64,000 bases of DNA from Faecalibacterium sp. I4-3-84. Lineage in GTDB: Bacteria; Bacillota; Clostridia; Oscillospirales; Ruminococcaceae. The position numbers and the translations under genes are program-made. Shown piece after piece: positions 8,317-18,475 of the stretch. Every line of letters starts with the position of its first letter. Position 1 is the first letter of the stretch. The notes under the pieces are model-generated. The model did not search any database. It was not told where the DNA came from and saw only the letters and a list, made by a program, of their open reading frames with translations. The stretch lies in contig NZ_CP094466.1 of the NCBI RefSeq assembly GCF_023347255.1, positions 2,046,001 through 2,110,000 of the forward strand. Direction: 5' to 3'.

Positions 8317-8569
8317 AATCAAACACTCCATTTTCCAATGCCGAAAAAGCGGCGGTGTATCTTACCTGATTATTGTACCATGTCTGCGGACAGTTTGAAA
8401 GAAACAGAATGAAAGGAAAATCAGGCCGTTTTTGCATTTTTCTCGTGAAAAATGTACGAAAAATAGAATCAAAATTCGGCGATTTGACGATAAAAGTCGT
8501 ACTTTCACAACAATGAAGCACCTTTTTGTAAAATGTAGGCATGGACATTCCAGCGATTGTGCGGTATCT

Positions 8570-8575
8570 TATAAT
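8570..8575 (+). promoter_or_regulatory. Candidate -10 box for the GH1 gene
   Basis: A perfect TATAAT lies 30 bases upstream of the GH1 start. No good -35 stands at 16-18 bases; TGGACA at 8542-8547 is too far (22 bases). The 8317-8604 gap holds nothing else that I recognise, so the promoter may need an activator. Confidence 0.35.
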
Positions 8576-8586
8576 TAACAAATTAA

Positions 8587-10044
<1,458 letters not shown>

Positions 10045-10085
10045 AATTTGCGAGAAAATAAATTTGTGAGAAAGAATTGGAATTT

Positions 10086-11060
10086 ATGACACCTGAGATC
10101 ATTGCACACCGCGGCGCGTCCTATCTTGCGCCGGAAAATACCCTTTCTGCGTTCCGCAAGGCGATGGAGATCGGCGCGGACGGCGTGGAAATGGACGTAC
10201 AGCAGACCAGAGATAAAAAGCTGGTGATCCACCACGATTTTGTCATTGACTGGCACACCGATATGCGTGGCCAGATCTACGACATGACCGAGGGCGAGCT
10301 GAAGGCGCTGGACTTTGGCAGCTGGAAGGATGTGAACTATCAGAACGAGAGGATCGCTACCCTGCAGGAGGCACTGGCTCTGTGCAGGGAAATGGAAGGT
10401 ACCATCGTTCAGCTGGAAATGAAGGCCACCATCGATGACGACCCGGATTTTGTCCCCCGCGTGATCGAGGAGGTGCGTGCAGCAAACATTACTGACCGGC
10501 TGGTGGTGATCTCGTTCAACCACGACCTGCTGCGGCAGGCAAAGCAGCTGATGCCGGAGCTGAAGGTGGGCGTGCTGGTCTACGGTGCGTTGGAGACCAT
10601 GGCGCTGCCCACTAGCACATGGGAAATGCTTGGCCTGCAGAACGGGCTGGAAGAGGATGATTTTCCACAGCTGCCGCCGCTGTCGGTGGAAAATGTGGAT
10701 GACGAAAACTGCAGCTGGGCCCTGCGCTGGATGGGCAACCAGATCAGTATGCTGCAGGCGAACTTTCCGGGCAAGAGTCTGGTAGAGGTAGCCCAGCGCC
10801 TGCTGGAACAGCGGGACCCGGTAAAGTATGTGCAGACGCTGGACTTCAAGCCGGACTGGGTGAGCTGTGAATATCACACCGCTTACCAGCAGCCCAGCAT
10901 GGTGCAGAAGCTGCATGATCTGGGCATCAAGGCGGCATACTGGACGGTGGACGGGGAACAGGCCGTGAAAGACCTTTGGCCCCTGCAGCCGGATGCCATC
11001 GTCACAAACCGCCCGGACCGCGTGCGGGAATGGATCTCTGAACTGGAAATGACAGAATAA
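10086..11060 (+). CDS. Glycerophosphodiester phosphodiesterase
   Basis: A 324-residue GDPD-family TIM-barrel enzyme. HRGASYLAPENT at the N-terminus gives the catalytic His-Arg and the metal-binding E-N; GVEMDVQQTRDKKLVIHHD supplies the remaining metal and catalytic residues (E/D and second His). It hydrolyses glycerophosphodiesters to glycerol-3-phosphate and an alcohol. No signal peptide is visible, so it acts inside, unlike secreted GlpQ; it is closer to UgpQ. The ATG at 10086 is chosen over a TTG at 10077; the upstream ribosome site is weak (GAGAAAGA). A stretch at about residues 180-260 is unusually long for the family. Confidence 0.9.
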   Translation: MTPEIIAHRGASYLAPENTLSAFRKAMEIGADGVEMDVQQTRDKKLVIHHDFVIDWHTDMRGQIYDMTEGELKALDFGSWKDVNYQNERIATLQEALALCREMEGTIVQLEMKATIDDDPDFVPRVIEEVRAANITDRLVVISFNHDLLRQAKQLMPELKVGVLVYGALETMALPTSTWEMLGLQNGLEEDDFPQLPPLSVENVDDENCSWALRWMGNQISMLQANFPGKSLVEVAQRLLEQRDPVKYVQTLDFKPDWVSCEYHTAYQQPSMVQKLHDLGIKAAYWTVDGEQAVKDLWPLQPDAIVTNRPDRVREWISELEMTE

Positions 11061-11117
11061 AGGGCAGAAGCTGCATCCCTTCGGTGCGGCCTGATTCCCC
11101 AAGCAACATCTGAAAAG

Positions 11118-11153
11118 CAAACAGCGGACAGCCTGCAGGCCGTCCGCTGTTGT
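11118..11153. terminator. Hairpin between convergent genes
   Basis: AACAGCGGAC and GTCCGCTGTT pair around an inner GCC-TGCA-GGC. The plus-strand tail is poor in T; the minus-strand tail reads TTGCTTTTC, so it serves mainly the AEC transporter gene and probably both convergent genes. A near-identical hairpin lies at 21161-21196. Confidence 0.7.
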
Positions 11154-11168
11154 GCTATGCAAAAGATG

Positions 11169-12131
11169 TTATAAAATATATCCGAGGCTCCGCAGCACGA
11201 ACAGCCAGAAGGTCAGGCTGAATGCGCTGAACAGGGTGGTGGTAACGCACACGCTGCCGGTAAGCACACCTTCGTGGCCCATCTGCTTTGCCATAACGTA
11301 GCACGCCGGGGTGGTGATGCTGCCCAGCATCACCAGCAGGGCCACCAGCTTTTCGTCGGTAAAGCCAAAGCGCACAGCCAGCGGCAGGAACAGCGCAGGC
11401 AGCACCATCAACTTGACCACAGTAGCCACAGCAGTAGGCTTGAGGTATCCCAGAGCTTTTTGGCCCTTGAAGCCTGCACCAATGGCAAGCAGGGCCAGAG
11501 GGCTGGTCAGACCGGCCACATTGGAAAGGGCCTTATCCAGCATGGCAGGCATGGAAATGTGCAGCATGCTCCACGCAAAGCCCGCTGCAATGCCCAGAAG
11601 GATGGGGTTCGTCAGGATGCCTTTCACACTCTTTTTGAGCTTTTCGGCCATATTGCCGGTCTGAGCCTGCGCAGTGGGCGCTTCCAGCATCAAAATGACC
11701 ACTGCCATGATGTTATACAGCGGCACACTGCCAAGGATCATCAGGCTGGACATGCTGGCATCGCCGTAGATGCTCTGCAGAAAAGCCGAGCCGAGGATGG
11801 CAGCCGACGAGCGGTAACACACCTGAACGAACTCGCCCACAAGGCCGGTGCCCTTTAAAAACAGCTTTGCCAGCGCCCAGATCACAAGGATGCACGCCAG
11901 TGTGACCGCAAAACAGAACAGCACATACCGGCCATCGAAGGTGGCGCGGACATCGTTTTTGCCAAGGTCGCGGAACAGCTGCACCGGCAGTGCCACATAA
12001 AACACGAACTTGTTGGCCCCGGCCACAAACGCATCGCTCAGAAAACCGGTGCGGTGCAGCACATAGCCCAGCAGCATGATAAAGAACAGCGGCATGGTGC
12101 TGTTCATGCTGAACAGAAGATTTTCCAGCAT
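11169..12131 (-). CDS. AEC (auxin efflux carrier) family transporter
   Basis: A 320-residue integral membrane protein with about ten hydrophobic segments. It opens with a hydrophobic segment (PLFFIMLLGYVLHRTGFLS) and carries paired repeats with N/G-rich discontinuous helices, including PALFLPLAVRFGF and GSITTPACYVMAKQMG near the C-terminus, as in AEC/malonate-type carriers. Family members export or exchange carboxylates in bacteria; the substrate here is unknown. It starts 3 bases after the MoxR-like gene stop, so it is the last gene of the LRR-VWA-MoxR transcript, although its role in that set is unclear. Confidence 0.87.
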   Translation of the reverse strand: MLENLLFSMNSTMPLFFIMLLGYVLHRTGFLSDAFVAGANKFVFYVALPVQLFRDLGKNDVRATFDGRYVLFCFAVTLACILVIWALAKLFLKGTGLVGEFVQVCYRSSAAILGSAFLQSIYGDASMSSLMILGSVPLYNIMAVVILMLEAPTAQAQTGNMAEKLKKSVKGILTNPILLGIAAGFAWSMLHISMPAMLDKALSNVAGLTSPLALLAIGAGFKGQKALGYLKPTAVATVVKLMVLPALFLPLAVRFGFTDEKLVALLVMLGSITTPACYVMAKQMGHEGVLTGSVCVTTTLFSAFSLTFWLFVLRSLGYIL

Positions 12132-12134
12132 GGC

Positions 12135-13673
12135 TCACACCCCGCCGTGGCGGCGCTGCTCTGCCGCCAGCTCCTGCTGCAGGGCAGCTTTGCGGTGGTC
12201 CAGCAGCAGGTCTTTGTTGTACTTGAAGTAGCGCTCGCAGCCGTTCTCGGTGAGGAAGGCGTGGGACACCGGGTCCACCGTCAGCTCGGTGACGAACACC
12301 ACCATCTCCTGGCTTTCGGCAAAGGCCTGTTCCATAAAGTCGAAAGCGGCTTCCAGCGCGGCGCTGGCGGTCTGCTGGGCCTTTTCGCGCTCATCGGCAA
12401 GGGACTGGAACTGCCCGCGCAGCAGGTCGAAGGCTTCCTGTGTACCGGCGGCGTTGGCACGGCGCAGTTCGCCTTCCCAGCCGCGCAGCACGGCCAGCAC
12501 CTGCAGGCGGGTGGTCAGAGCATCTTTGCTCAGCAGCCCGGCGGCACGCTTTTGCTGTGTTTCGGTGTCGTGATCCATGATCTGCTGGTGGAACATTTCT
12601 GCCGAGCCGTCCGGGATATCCTCCGGAACGGTGGCAAGGGCTTTTTTGGTCTCCCGCAGAAAGGCATAGCAGCTGTCGGCCACTGCATCTGCCTGACGGG
12701 AGGCCGTGAACCGGGTGCCGAGGCCTGCAAGGATCAGGCTGACCAGCGAAAGCCGCTCGTCGAAGGGGGCCTGCAGCAGCCGTGCGAACACGGCGGGCTT
12801 TGCCTGTCCGGCCAAGATCTCCTCTACGCCGTAGTCGTCGCGGTACTTATAGTAAAGGTCGAGGTAGGCGGAGAAGTCCTCTGCGATCTTCGGGTGCTGG
12901 ATGTACTCGCGGATCAGGTCTTCATCGGCCTGCAGACCCAGTGTTTCGTAGGTGTCCAGCAGATTGGAAAGATCTTCCCAGCCGCGGGCGGTCACGAACT
13001 GGGTGCCGTCCACATCGGCGTTGATCTGGTAGAAGTTCTGCGGGTGCAGCTCCAGATAGCTCAAAATGGCGCTGTGGATGTGGGCAGCGCGGGCATAGTC
13101 CTTCCACACGGGCAGGTCCGGCTCAATGTCCATGCGGCGCACGCGGTCCAGCGTAACGATATCAAAGTCGCGCACAGATTTGTTATATTCCGGTGGGTTG
13201 CCTGCCGCCACGATCACCCAGCCCGCAGGTACGGCCTGATTGCCAAAGGTCTTGCATTGCAAAAATTGCAGCATGGTGGGGGCCAGCGTTTCCGACACAC
13301 AGTTGATCTCGTCGATGAACAGAATGCCCTCGGAGAGGCCGGTGGCCTCCATCTTGGCGTAGATGCTGGCAATGATCTCGCTCATGGTGTATTCGGTCAC
13401 GGAGACATCTTTGCCGCCGTAGTTGCGCTGGCGGATGAAGGGCAGGCCCACGGCGCTCTGGCGGGTGTGGTGGGTGATGGTGTAGGCCACCAGAGCCACG
13501 CCGCACTCCCGGGCTACCTGCTCCATCACCTGCGTCTTGCCAATGCCCGGAGGCCCCATGAGCAGAATGGGACGCTGCCGGATGGCCGGGATGGCGTATT
13601 CGCCCAGAGCATCCTTGGCAAGGTAGGCTTTTACGGTGTGTTCAATTTCTTCTTTGGCTCGTTTGATATTCAT
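12135..13673 (-). CDS. MoxR-type AAA+ ATPase
   Basis: A 512-residue AAA+ protein. Walker A is GPPGIGKT (around residue 40), Walker B is GILFIDEIN, sensor 1 is IVAAGNPPEY and an arginine-finger region follows (LDRVRRMDI). After about residue 270 comes a helical region of 240 residues with coiled-coil character. MoxR ATPases act as chaperones that load or remodel partners carrying VWA domains, and the upstream gene is exactly such a partner. The ATG at 13673 has AGGGA 7 bases upstream; an in-frame GTG at 13688 overlaps the upstream stop and is less likely. Confidence 0.9.
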   Translation of the reverse strand: MNIKRAKEEIEHTVKAYLAKDALGEYAIPAIRQRPILLMGPPGIGKTQVMEQVARECGVALVAYTITHHTRQSAVGLPFIRQRNYGGKDVSVTEYTMSEIIASIYAKMEATGLSEGILFIDEINCVSETLAPTMLQFLQCKTFGNQAVPAGWVIVAAGNPPEYNKSVRDFDIVTLDRVRRMDIEPDLPVWKDYARAAHIHSAILSYLELHPQNFYQINADVDGTQFVTARGWEDLSNLLDTYETLGLQADEDLIREYIQHPKIAEDFSAYLDLYYKYRDDYGVEEILAGQAKPAVFARLLQAPFDERLSLVSLILAGLGTRFTASRQADAVADSCYAFLRETKKALATVPEDIPDGSAEMFHQQIMDHDTETQQKRAAGLLSKDALTTRLQVLAVLRGWEGELRRANAAGTQEAFDLLRGQFQSLADEREKAQQTASAALEAAFDFMEQAFAESQEMVVFVTELTVDPVSHAFLTENGCERYFKYNKDLLLDHRKAALQQELAAEQRRHGGV

Positions 13674-13684
13674 AGCAAATTCCC

Positions 13685-15127
13685 TCACGAATTGTTCAGG
13701 TCACGGTACAGGTCGTCCTCTTCGGCCAGCGCGTCGGCAAGGGTGCTTTGCGGGCGGGCTGCTGCACCGGTAAATTCTTCTTCATCCAGAACCACCTTCA
13801 TGGCCCACGGCGGTACATTGGCATCGTCGAACCGCTCCCCCAGAAACAGAAAAGCGGTGTCGTAGGCCGGGCGCTTGGCGGGGTAGGTGCCCATGCCGTC
13901 GGTGAAGTACAAAAGGCCCCGCAGGTTGGAGAACTTCTTCTCGGCGCACAGCTGGTTCACGTATTCAAAGGCCGGGCGGAAGTCTGTTCCGCCGCCGCCC
14001 CGCAGCTCAAAGTGGTTCATGGCGTGGATCAGCTCGTCCTCATTGTGGATCAGGATATCCTGCCGGATGGCGTTATCGGCCTGGATCAGGTGCAGGTTCA
14101 TCCGGTGGAAAAAGTTCTCCTGTCCTTTCAGCAGAGTGTAGGTCTCCGCAAGGAACGCCCGCACCAGTTCACCGGAGGTGGAGTAGCTGGTGTCGATGAC
14201 AAGGGCCAGCTCCTCGATCTTTTTGCTCTCCCGGCTTTCCAGAGGCTCGATGAGGGGCAGGTTTCCGTACACCGAAAGGCCGTAGGTGTAGAAGTTCAGG
14301 TCGAACTCGTCCGGGTCCAGCTTTACTTCCTCCCGCAGCACGCAGAACCGGCGCAGAAAATCCCGGTAGCTGCGGCGGCTGCGGTTGGCGGCTTTTACCT
14401 GCTGCTTCAGGGCATCGGCACCGTCCCCGGCTTCCTTATCCCGTAGGTCCAGCTCTGTCTGCATCCGCTCCCCGATCTTCTGCCACGTTTTCTGGGGCAG
14501 CGGCGTGGGCATCTGCTGGGGCTGGTCGGGAGCGTCCTTGGGCCACAGGCGGTGGTCGTCGGTCACGAACTCCCGCTCCAGCTGGCGCAGCACACCGGGG
14601 GTCTGCCGGGTGAGCCACCGATACACCGGCGCGGCTGCCACCACGGTTTCCTCGGCGGTGATCTGCTGGTAGGCGTTCTGGCGCACATAGGTCAGCGGGC
14701 GCTTGACGCTGGTGCGGTTCAGGCTGTCGATAACGTTTTCCACTGCGATATCACAGGCAAGGCTCCACAGCTGCGGCTCCCGGCGGCCTTTCAGCCACAA
14801 ATGCCGGAATACGCAGTGGAATATGGTGTGTAGATACAACCGGTTGAGATATTTTGGATTGTCCTGATAGAGCCGCAGCAGGTGGCTGGGCTGATAAAAC
14901 AGGACCTGACCGTCCGTAGCCAGCACCCGGCAGCGCTCGTCCGGGGCGGGGGACAAGGCACTGAGCGCCATATCCAGAAAGCGGAAGTCCAGATACAGCC
15001 CGCTGCGCACCACCGCCAGCACCTCGCCGCCCATGCGTGCCTGCCACTCCTCGTGGGTCTCCGGCCGCTGGGACTGGAACGGCTTGCGCGGGTCAAAAAA
15101 TTTTTCTTTTTGGATCGTTTGGGGCAA
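13685..15127 (-). CDS. VWA-domain protein with metallopeptidase-like N-terminal domain (DUF2201-like)
   Basis: About 480 residues. The N-terminal half has an HTIFHCVFRH stretch (H-x3-H-type, zinc-peptidase-like, around residue 100). The C-terminal half is a von Willebrand A domain beginning LALVIDTSYSTSG, whose D-x-S-x-S is the MIDAS metal site. This layout is the usual client of MoxR ATPases. The start is uncertain: the frame stays open to 15181, but that extension runs into a palindromic repeat (15166-15300). I favour the TTG at 15127, 6 bases after GAGGTG; a GTG at 15136 is the alternative. It lies 11 bases upstream of the MoxR gene. Confidence 0.82.
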   Translation of the reverse strand: MPQTIQKEKFFDPRKPFQSQRPETHEEWQARMGGEVLAVVRSGLYLDFRFLDMALSALSPAPDERCRVLATDGQVLFYQPSHLLRLYQDNPKYLNRLYLHTIFHCVFRHLWLKGRREPQLWSLACDIAVENVIDSLNRTSVKRPLTYVRQNAYQQITAEETVVAAAPVYRWLTRQTPGVLRQLEREFVTDDHRLWPKDAPDQPQQMPTPLPQKTWQKIGERMQTELDLRDKEAGDGADALKQQVKAANRSRRSYRDFLRRFCVLREEVKLDPDEFDLNFYTYGLSVYGNLPLIEPLESRESKKIEELALVIDTSYSTSGELVRAFLAETYTLLKGQENFFHRMNLHLIQADNAIRQDILIHNEDELIHAMNHFELRGGGGTDFRPAFEYVNQLCAEKKFSNLRGLLYFTDGMGTYPAKRPAYDTAFLFLGERFDDANVPPWAMKVVLDEEEFTGAAARPQSTLADALAEEDDLYRDLNNS

Positions 15128-15165
15128 AAGTGTCACCTCACTTAGAACCCTCTCAGCCTCGCTGC

Positions 15166-15300
15166 AAACTCCCCCAGTCATCGCTGCGCGATGCCAGCCC
15201 CCTCAGGGATGGGGCCTCTGGCGAAACCGGAAGCTTACCCTTACTGCCAAAGGCTTCCTCTTAGAGGGAGCTGGCGCACGAAGTGCGACGGAAGGAGTTT
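15166..15300. repeat. Palindromic MITE-like repeat, copy 1
   Basis: About 135 bases bounded by AAACTCC and GGAGTTT. Near the right end is a GACGGA box next to a small hairpin (GCACGAAGTGC), followed inward by a CTGG/GGGAG box; the left end has its own mini-hairpin (CGCTGCGCG). The same box order appears in the repeats at 44606 and 55753, with different hairpin sequences. It sits between the LRR and VWA genes and supplies the spurious upstream extension of the VWA frame. Confidence 0.65.
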
Positions 15301-15308
15301 TCTGCTGT

Positions 15309-16412
15309 TTAAAAATCAAAATCGTACCGCTGCTTTTTGGGCTGAGGAACATACTTTTTGTGCTCCGCATCCGCCAGCAGAGCGGCGGCAGCGGCGTTCC
15401 CAGCCTTGGCGGCAAGGGCTGAAGCTTCGGCAAAGCCGTCTTTGTCCAGCACATCCAGCGCAATGAGTGCACGCACGGCATCATTGTCCTGCGCCTTCAG
15501 CAGGCGGGCCAGCACCCGGCCTGTGTTGGCTGCCAGAAATGCCCGGTAGTGCCCGGCAGCGGCTTCGGTCAGCTGCCACGGATACCGCAGCCGGTCAAAG
15601 CAGAGCATTGCCATCACATTGGCATCGTCGGCATCGTGGCCCTGCGGGAAGATCGCGTCGTATTCTGCGGGGAGGAATTTGTTCTCTAAAAAACACTGCC
15701 GGTAATGATATCCTTGGCCGGAAAAGGTGTGCAGAAGGATGTGGGCGGGGGTTTCCTCGATATCCTCCCAGTAGGCGGGATACCAAAGCGCCGCCAGCGG
15801 GGCTGCTGTACCGGCAGGGCAAAACTCAGCCCGCACCGCTTCGGTGATGTTGTTCACAAGGGCAAACAGGCCGGTAGGTTCTTCAGGGCCTGCCTGCACC
15901 CGGATGGTCTCCAGCGCAAAGCAGTTCAAAAACACATCGCTGCCCATGGTCAGGCTGCCCGTGCCCACCGTGAGCAGACGCAGCTTGCGGCAGTTGTAGA
16001 ATGCGCAGCTGCCGACGACCTGTAAGCTGTCCGGCAGGGTCAGCTCTTCGAGAAAGTTCCCACACACCGGGTGCAGGTCGTCTGCATCCGAGCCGGCAGC
16101 GGGCGCGTCAAAGTCGAAGTCGTACCGGCGGCAGGTGCCGCCTACCGCCTGCCCAAAGGCCCGAGTCAGCCGCGCCGTGCCGTTCGGGGCCGCCTCGTAG
16201 CGGCAGGTCTTGTCTGCCGCAGGCAGGCTGCGCGGCTTTTCGGAAAAGCAGTAGTCGCCCAGTTCGGTAACAGCAAAGCTGCCGCCCTCCGGTGCTGGCA
16301 GGGTGCCGGGCAGCGCGATACACGGCTCTGTGCCGTACACCCGCACCAGCCGGGCTGTGTCTGCCGAAAGCGGCAGGATGTCCAATGTAAGGGCGTTTTC
16401 CGGATATGCCAT
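15309..16412 (-). CDS. Leucine-rich-repeat protein (BspA/LRR_5 type)
   Basis: A 367-residue protein without signal peptide or membrane segment. Around residues 115-170 there are two to three LRR_5-type repeats (LPDSLQVVGSCAFYNC, then GSDVFLNCFALETIRV). The C-terminal 140 residues are Ala-rich helices resembling ankyrin- or HEAT-like packing (LLKAQDNDAVRALIALDVLD). The ATG has GAGGT 7 bases upstream. It is first in an operon with the VWA and MoxR genes and has its own promoter. LRR modules usually bind proteins, so it may be the recognition subunit of that set; this is inference. Confidence 0.75.
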   Translation of the reverse strand: MAYPENALTLDILPLSADTARLVRVYGTEPCIALPGTLPAPEGGSFAVTELGDYCFSEKPRSLPAADKTCRYEAAPNGTARLTRAFGQAVGGTCRRYDFDFDAPAAGSDADDLHPVCGNFLEELTLPDSLQVVGSCAFYNCRKLRLLTVGTGSLTMGSDVFLNCFALETIRVQAGPEEPTGLFALVNNITEAVRAEFCPAGTAAPLAALWYPAYWEDIEETPAHILLHTFSGQGYHYRQCFLENKFLPAEYDAIFPQGHDADDANVMAMLCFDRLRYPWQLTEAAAGHYRAFLAANTGRVLARLLKAQDNDAVRALIALDVLDKDGFAEASALAAKAGNAAAAALLADAEHKKYVPQPKKQRYDFDF

Positions 16413-16449
16413 GTTCTGACCTCGTTTTCCTGCAATTCATTCAAGGTTC

Positions 16450-16479
16450 AGTATACCGCGAACAGGGGGTGATTGTCCA
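16450..16479 (-). promoter_or_regulatory. Promoter of the LRR-VWA-MoxR operon
   Basis: On the minus strand TGGACA (16474-16479) and TATACT (16450-16455) are 18 bases apart, about 38 bases upstream of the LRR gene start. Both boxes differ from the sigma-A consensus by one base. Confidence 0.65.
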
Positions 16480-16491
16480 GAGCGGAGAAGA

Positions 16492-16537
16492 GAAAAGGAG
16501 CCGCCGCACGGCGGTGTGCCGGTACGGCGGCTCTTTT
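16492..16537 (-). terminator. Intrinsic terminator of the ABC exporter operon
   Basis: GAGCCGCCG (16498-16506) pairs with CGGCGGCTC (16525-16533); the minus-strand tail is CCTTTTCTC. It lies 20 bases after the second ABC gene. Confidence 0.75.
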
Positions 16538-16555
16538 GAGAAGGCAGAAAAACGC

Positions 16556-18475
16556 TTAGTTTTCGGCCAGATTGCCGGTGTACAGCTGGTAATACTTGCC
16601 CTTCTTGGCGATCAGCTCGTCGTGACTGCCGCGCTCGATGATGCGGCCCTGCTCCAGCACCACGATGCAGTCTGCATTGCGGACGGTGGACAGGCGGTGC
16701 GCAATGACAAAGCTGGTGCGGCCGTACATCAGGCCGTCCATGCCGCGCTGCACCAGCGCTTCGGTGCGGGTATCGATGGAGGAGGTGGCCTCGTCCAGGA
16801 TCAGCACCGGGGGATCTGCCACGGCGGCACGGGCGATGGCCAGCAGCTGGCGCTGGCCCTGCGAGAGGTTGGCACCATCGCCGGTGAGCATGGTGTTGTA
16901 GCCCTCCGGCAGGCGCTTGATGAAGCCATCCGCGTTGGCAAGGCGGGCGGCGGCGATACACTCTTCATCGGTGGCATCCAGCCGGCCGTAGCGGATGTTC
17001 TCCATCACCGTGCCGGTGAACAGATGGGTGTCCTGCAGCACGATGCCCAGAGAACGGCGCAGATCGGCCTTTTTGATCTTGTGGATGTTGATGCCGTCGT
17101 AGCGGATCTTGCCGTCCTGAATGTCGTAGAACCGGTTGATGAGGTTGGTGATGGTGGTCTTACCGGCACCGGTAGAGCCGACAAAGGCGATCTTCTGGCC
17201 CGGACGGCCATACAGGTTGATATCGTGCAGGACGGTTTTTTCCGGCACATAGCCAAAGTCTACATCGGTAAAGGTGATGCTGCCTTCCAGCTTGTGGTAG
17301 GTGGTAGTGCCGTCGTGGTGCGGGTGCTTCCATGCCCACAGGCCGGTGCGCTCGTCCGTCTCCACCAGCTGGTCGTTGCGGTCGTACTTGGCGTTGACCA
17401 GCGTGACATAGCCCTCGTCGGTCTCGCTCTCTTCGTCCATCATCTTGAAGATACGCTCGGCACCGGCCAGAGCCATGATGATGCTGTTGGCCTGCATGGA
17501 CACCTGACTGATGGGCATGTTGAAGCCCTTGTTCAGGCTCAGGAAAGCCACCACCGTGCCAAGGGTCGTGCCGCCCATGCCGCTCACGGCCATGGCTGCG
17601 CCTGCCAGCGCGCAGACGGCATAGCTGATATTGCCCAGCTGGGCGTTGACCGGCATCATGATGTTGGCAAAGCTGTTGGCTTTGTTGGCGCTGTCCTTCA
17701 GCTGGTCGTTCAGCTCGCGGAAGCCGGCCAGAGCCTTCTGTTCGTGGGTGAACACCTTGACGACCTTCTGGCCCTCCATCATCTCTTCGATATAGCCGTT
17801 CAACTTGCCCAGATCCCGCTGCTGCTGGATGAAGTATTTGCCGGACTGCTGGGTGATCTTTTTGGAGCAGAACATCATCAGCGCCACCATCAGCATGGTA
17901 ACGATCGTCAGCTGCCAGCTGAGCATGCACATGCTGAAGAACACCGAAACAATGGTAATGGCGCTGGACACCAGCTGCGGGATGCTCTGGCTGAGCATCT
18001 GGCGCAGGGTATCCACGTCGTTGGTGTACACGGACATGATGTCGCCGTGGGGATGCTGGTCAAAATACTTGATGGGCAGGCTCTCCATGTGGGTGAACAG
18101 CTGGGTGCGCAGGTTGCGCAGGGTGCCCTGCGTCACGTTGACCATGATGCGGGCGTTGAGCCATGCGGCCAGAATGCCGATAACGTAGATGATGCCTACC
18201 CGCAGCAGAGCCGCAGCCAGCGGGGCAAAATCCGGGTCCTGCTGCTGGGTCATGGGCACGATGTAATCGTCCATCAGGGTCTTTAAGAACAGACTGGCCT
18301 GAACGTTTGCCAGCGCGCTGACCACGATGCAGACAAGTACAAGGATGCAATGGGGCAGATAGTGCCGGAATACCTCATCCATGATGCGCTTCAGCAGCTT
18401 GCCCGGGTTTTCCACTTTGGGCCGGGGGCCGCCCATGCGGGGGCCGGGGCCGCGAACTTCTTTTGCCTGAGCCAT
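16556..18475 (-). CDS. ABC exporter half-transporter, consensus ATPase site
   Basis: A 639-residue type IV (ABC-B) exporter: six TM helices (about residues 30-330) followed by a nucleotide-binding domain. Walker A is GSTGAGKT, the signature is the altered LSQGQ, and Walker B is VLILDEATSSID with the catalytic Glu present. A G/P-rich N-terminal tail precedes TM1. Its start overlaps the partner stop by one base (TAATG), so the two half-transporters are made together and should form a heterodimer like BmrCD or TM287/288. With a MarR gene upstream, export of a drug or toxic metabolite is likely; the substrate is unknown. Confidence 0.92.
   Translation of the reverse strand: MAQAKEVRGPGPRMGGPRPKVENPGKLLKRIMDEVFRHYLPHCILVLVCIVVSALANVQASLFLKTLMDDYIVPMTQQQDPDFAPLAAALLRVGIIYVIGILAAWLNARIMVNVTQGTLRNLRTQLFTHMESLPIKYFDQHPHGDIMSVYTNDVDTLRQMLSQSIPQLVSSAITIVSVFFSMCMLSWQLTIVTMLMVALMMFCSKKITQQSGKYFIQQQRDLGKLNGYIEEMMEGQKVVKVFTHEQKALAGFRELNDQLKDSANKANSFANIMMPVNAQLGNISYAVCALAGAAMAVSGMGGTTLGTVVAFLSLNKGFNMPISQVSMQANSIIMALAGAERIFKMMDEESETDEGYVTLVNAKYDRNDQLVETDERTGLWAWKHPHHDGTTTYHKLEGSITFTDVDFGYVPEKTVLHDINLYGRPGQKIAFVGSTGAGKTTITNLINRFYDIQDGKIRYDGINIHKIKKADLRRSLGIVLQDTHLFTGTVMENIRYGRLDATDEECIAAARLANADGFIKRLPEGYNTMLTGDGANLSQGQRQLLAIARAAVADPPVLILDEATSSIDTRTEALVQRGMDGLMYGRTSFVIAHRLSTVRNADCIVVLEQGRIIERGSHDELIAKKGKYYQLYTGNLAEN

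Noticed and set aside
8542-8575. TGGACA with TATAAT as a full promoter for the GH1 gene
   Set aside because: The spacing is 22 bases, too long for a sigma-A promoter; only the -10 is kept as a weak candidate.
16406-18286. 626-codon open frame opposite the ABC exporter gene
   Set aside because: Antisense shadow of a clear ABC transporter; no start signal and no homology recognised.
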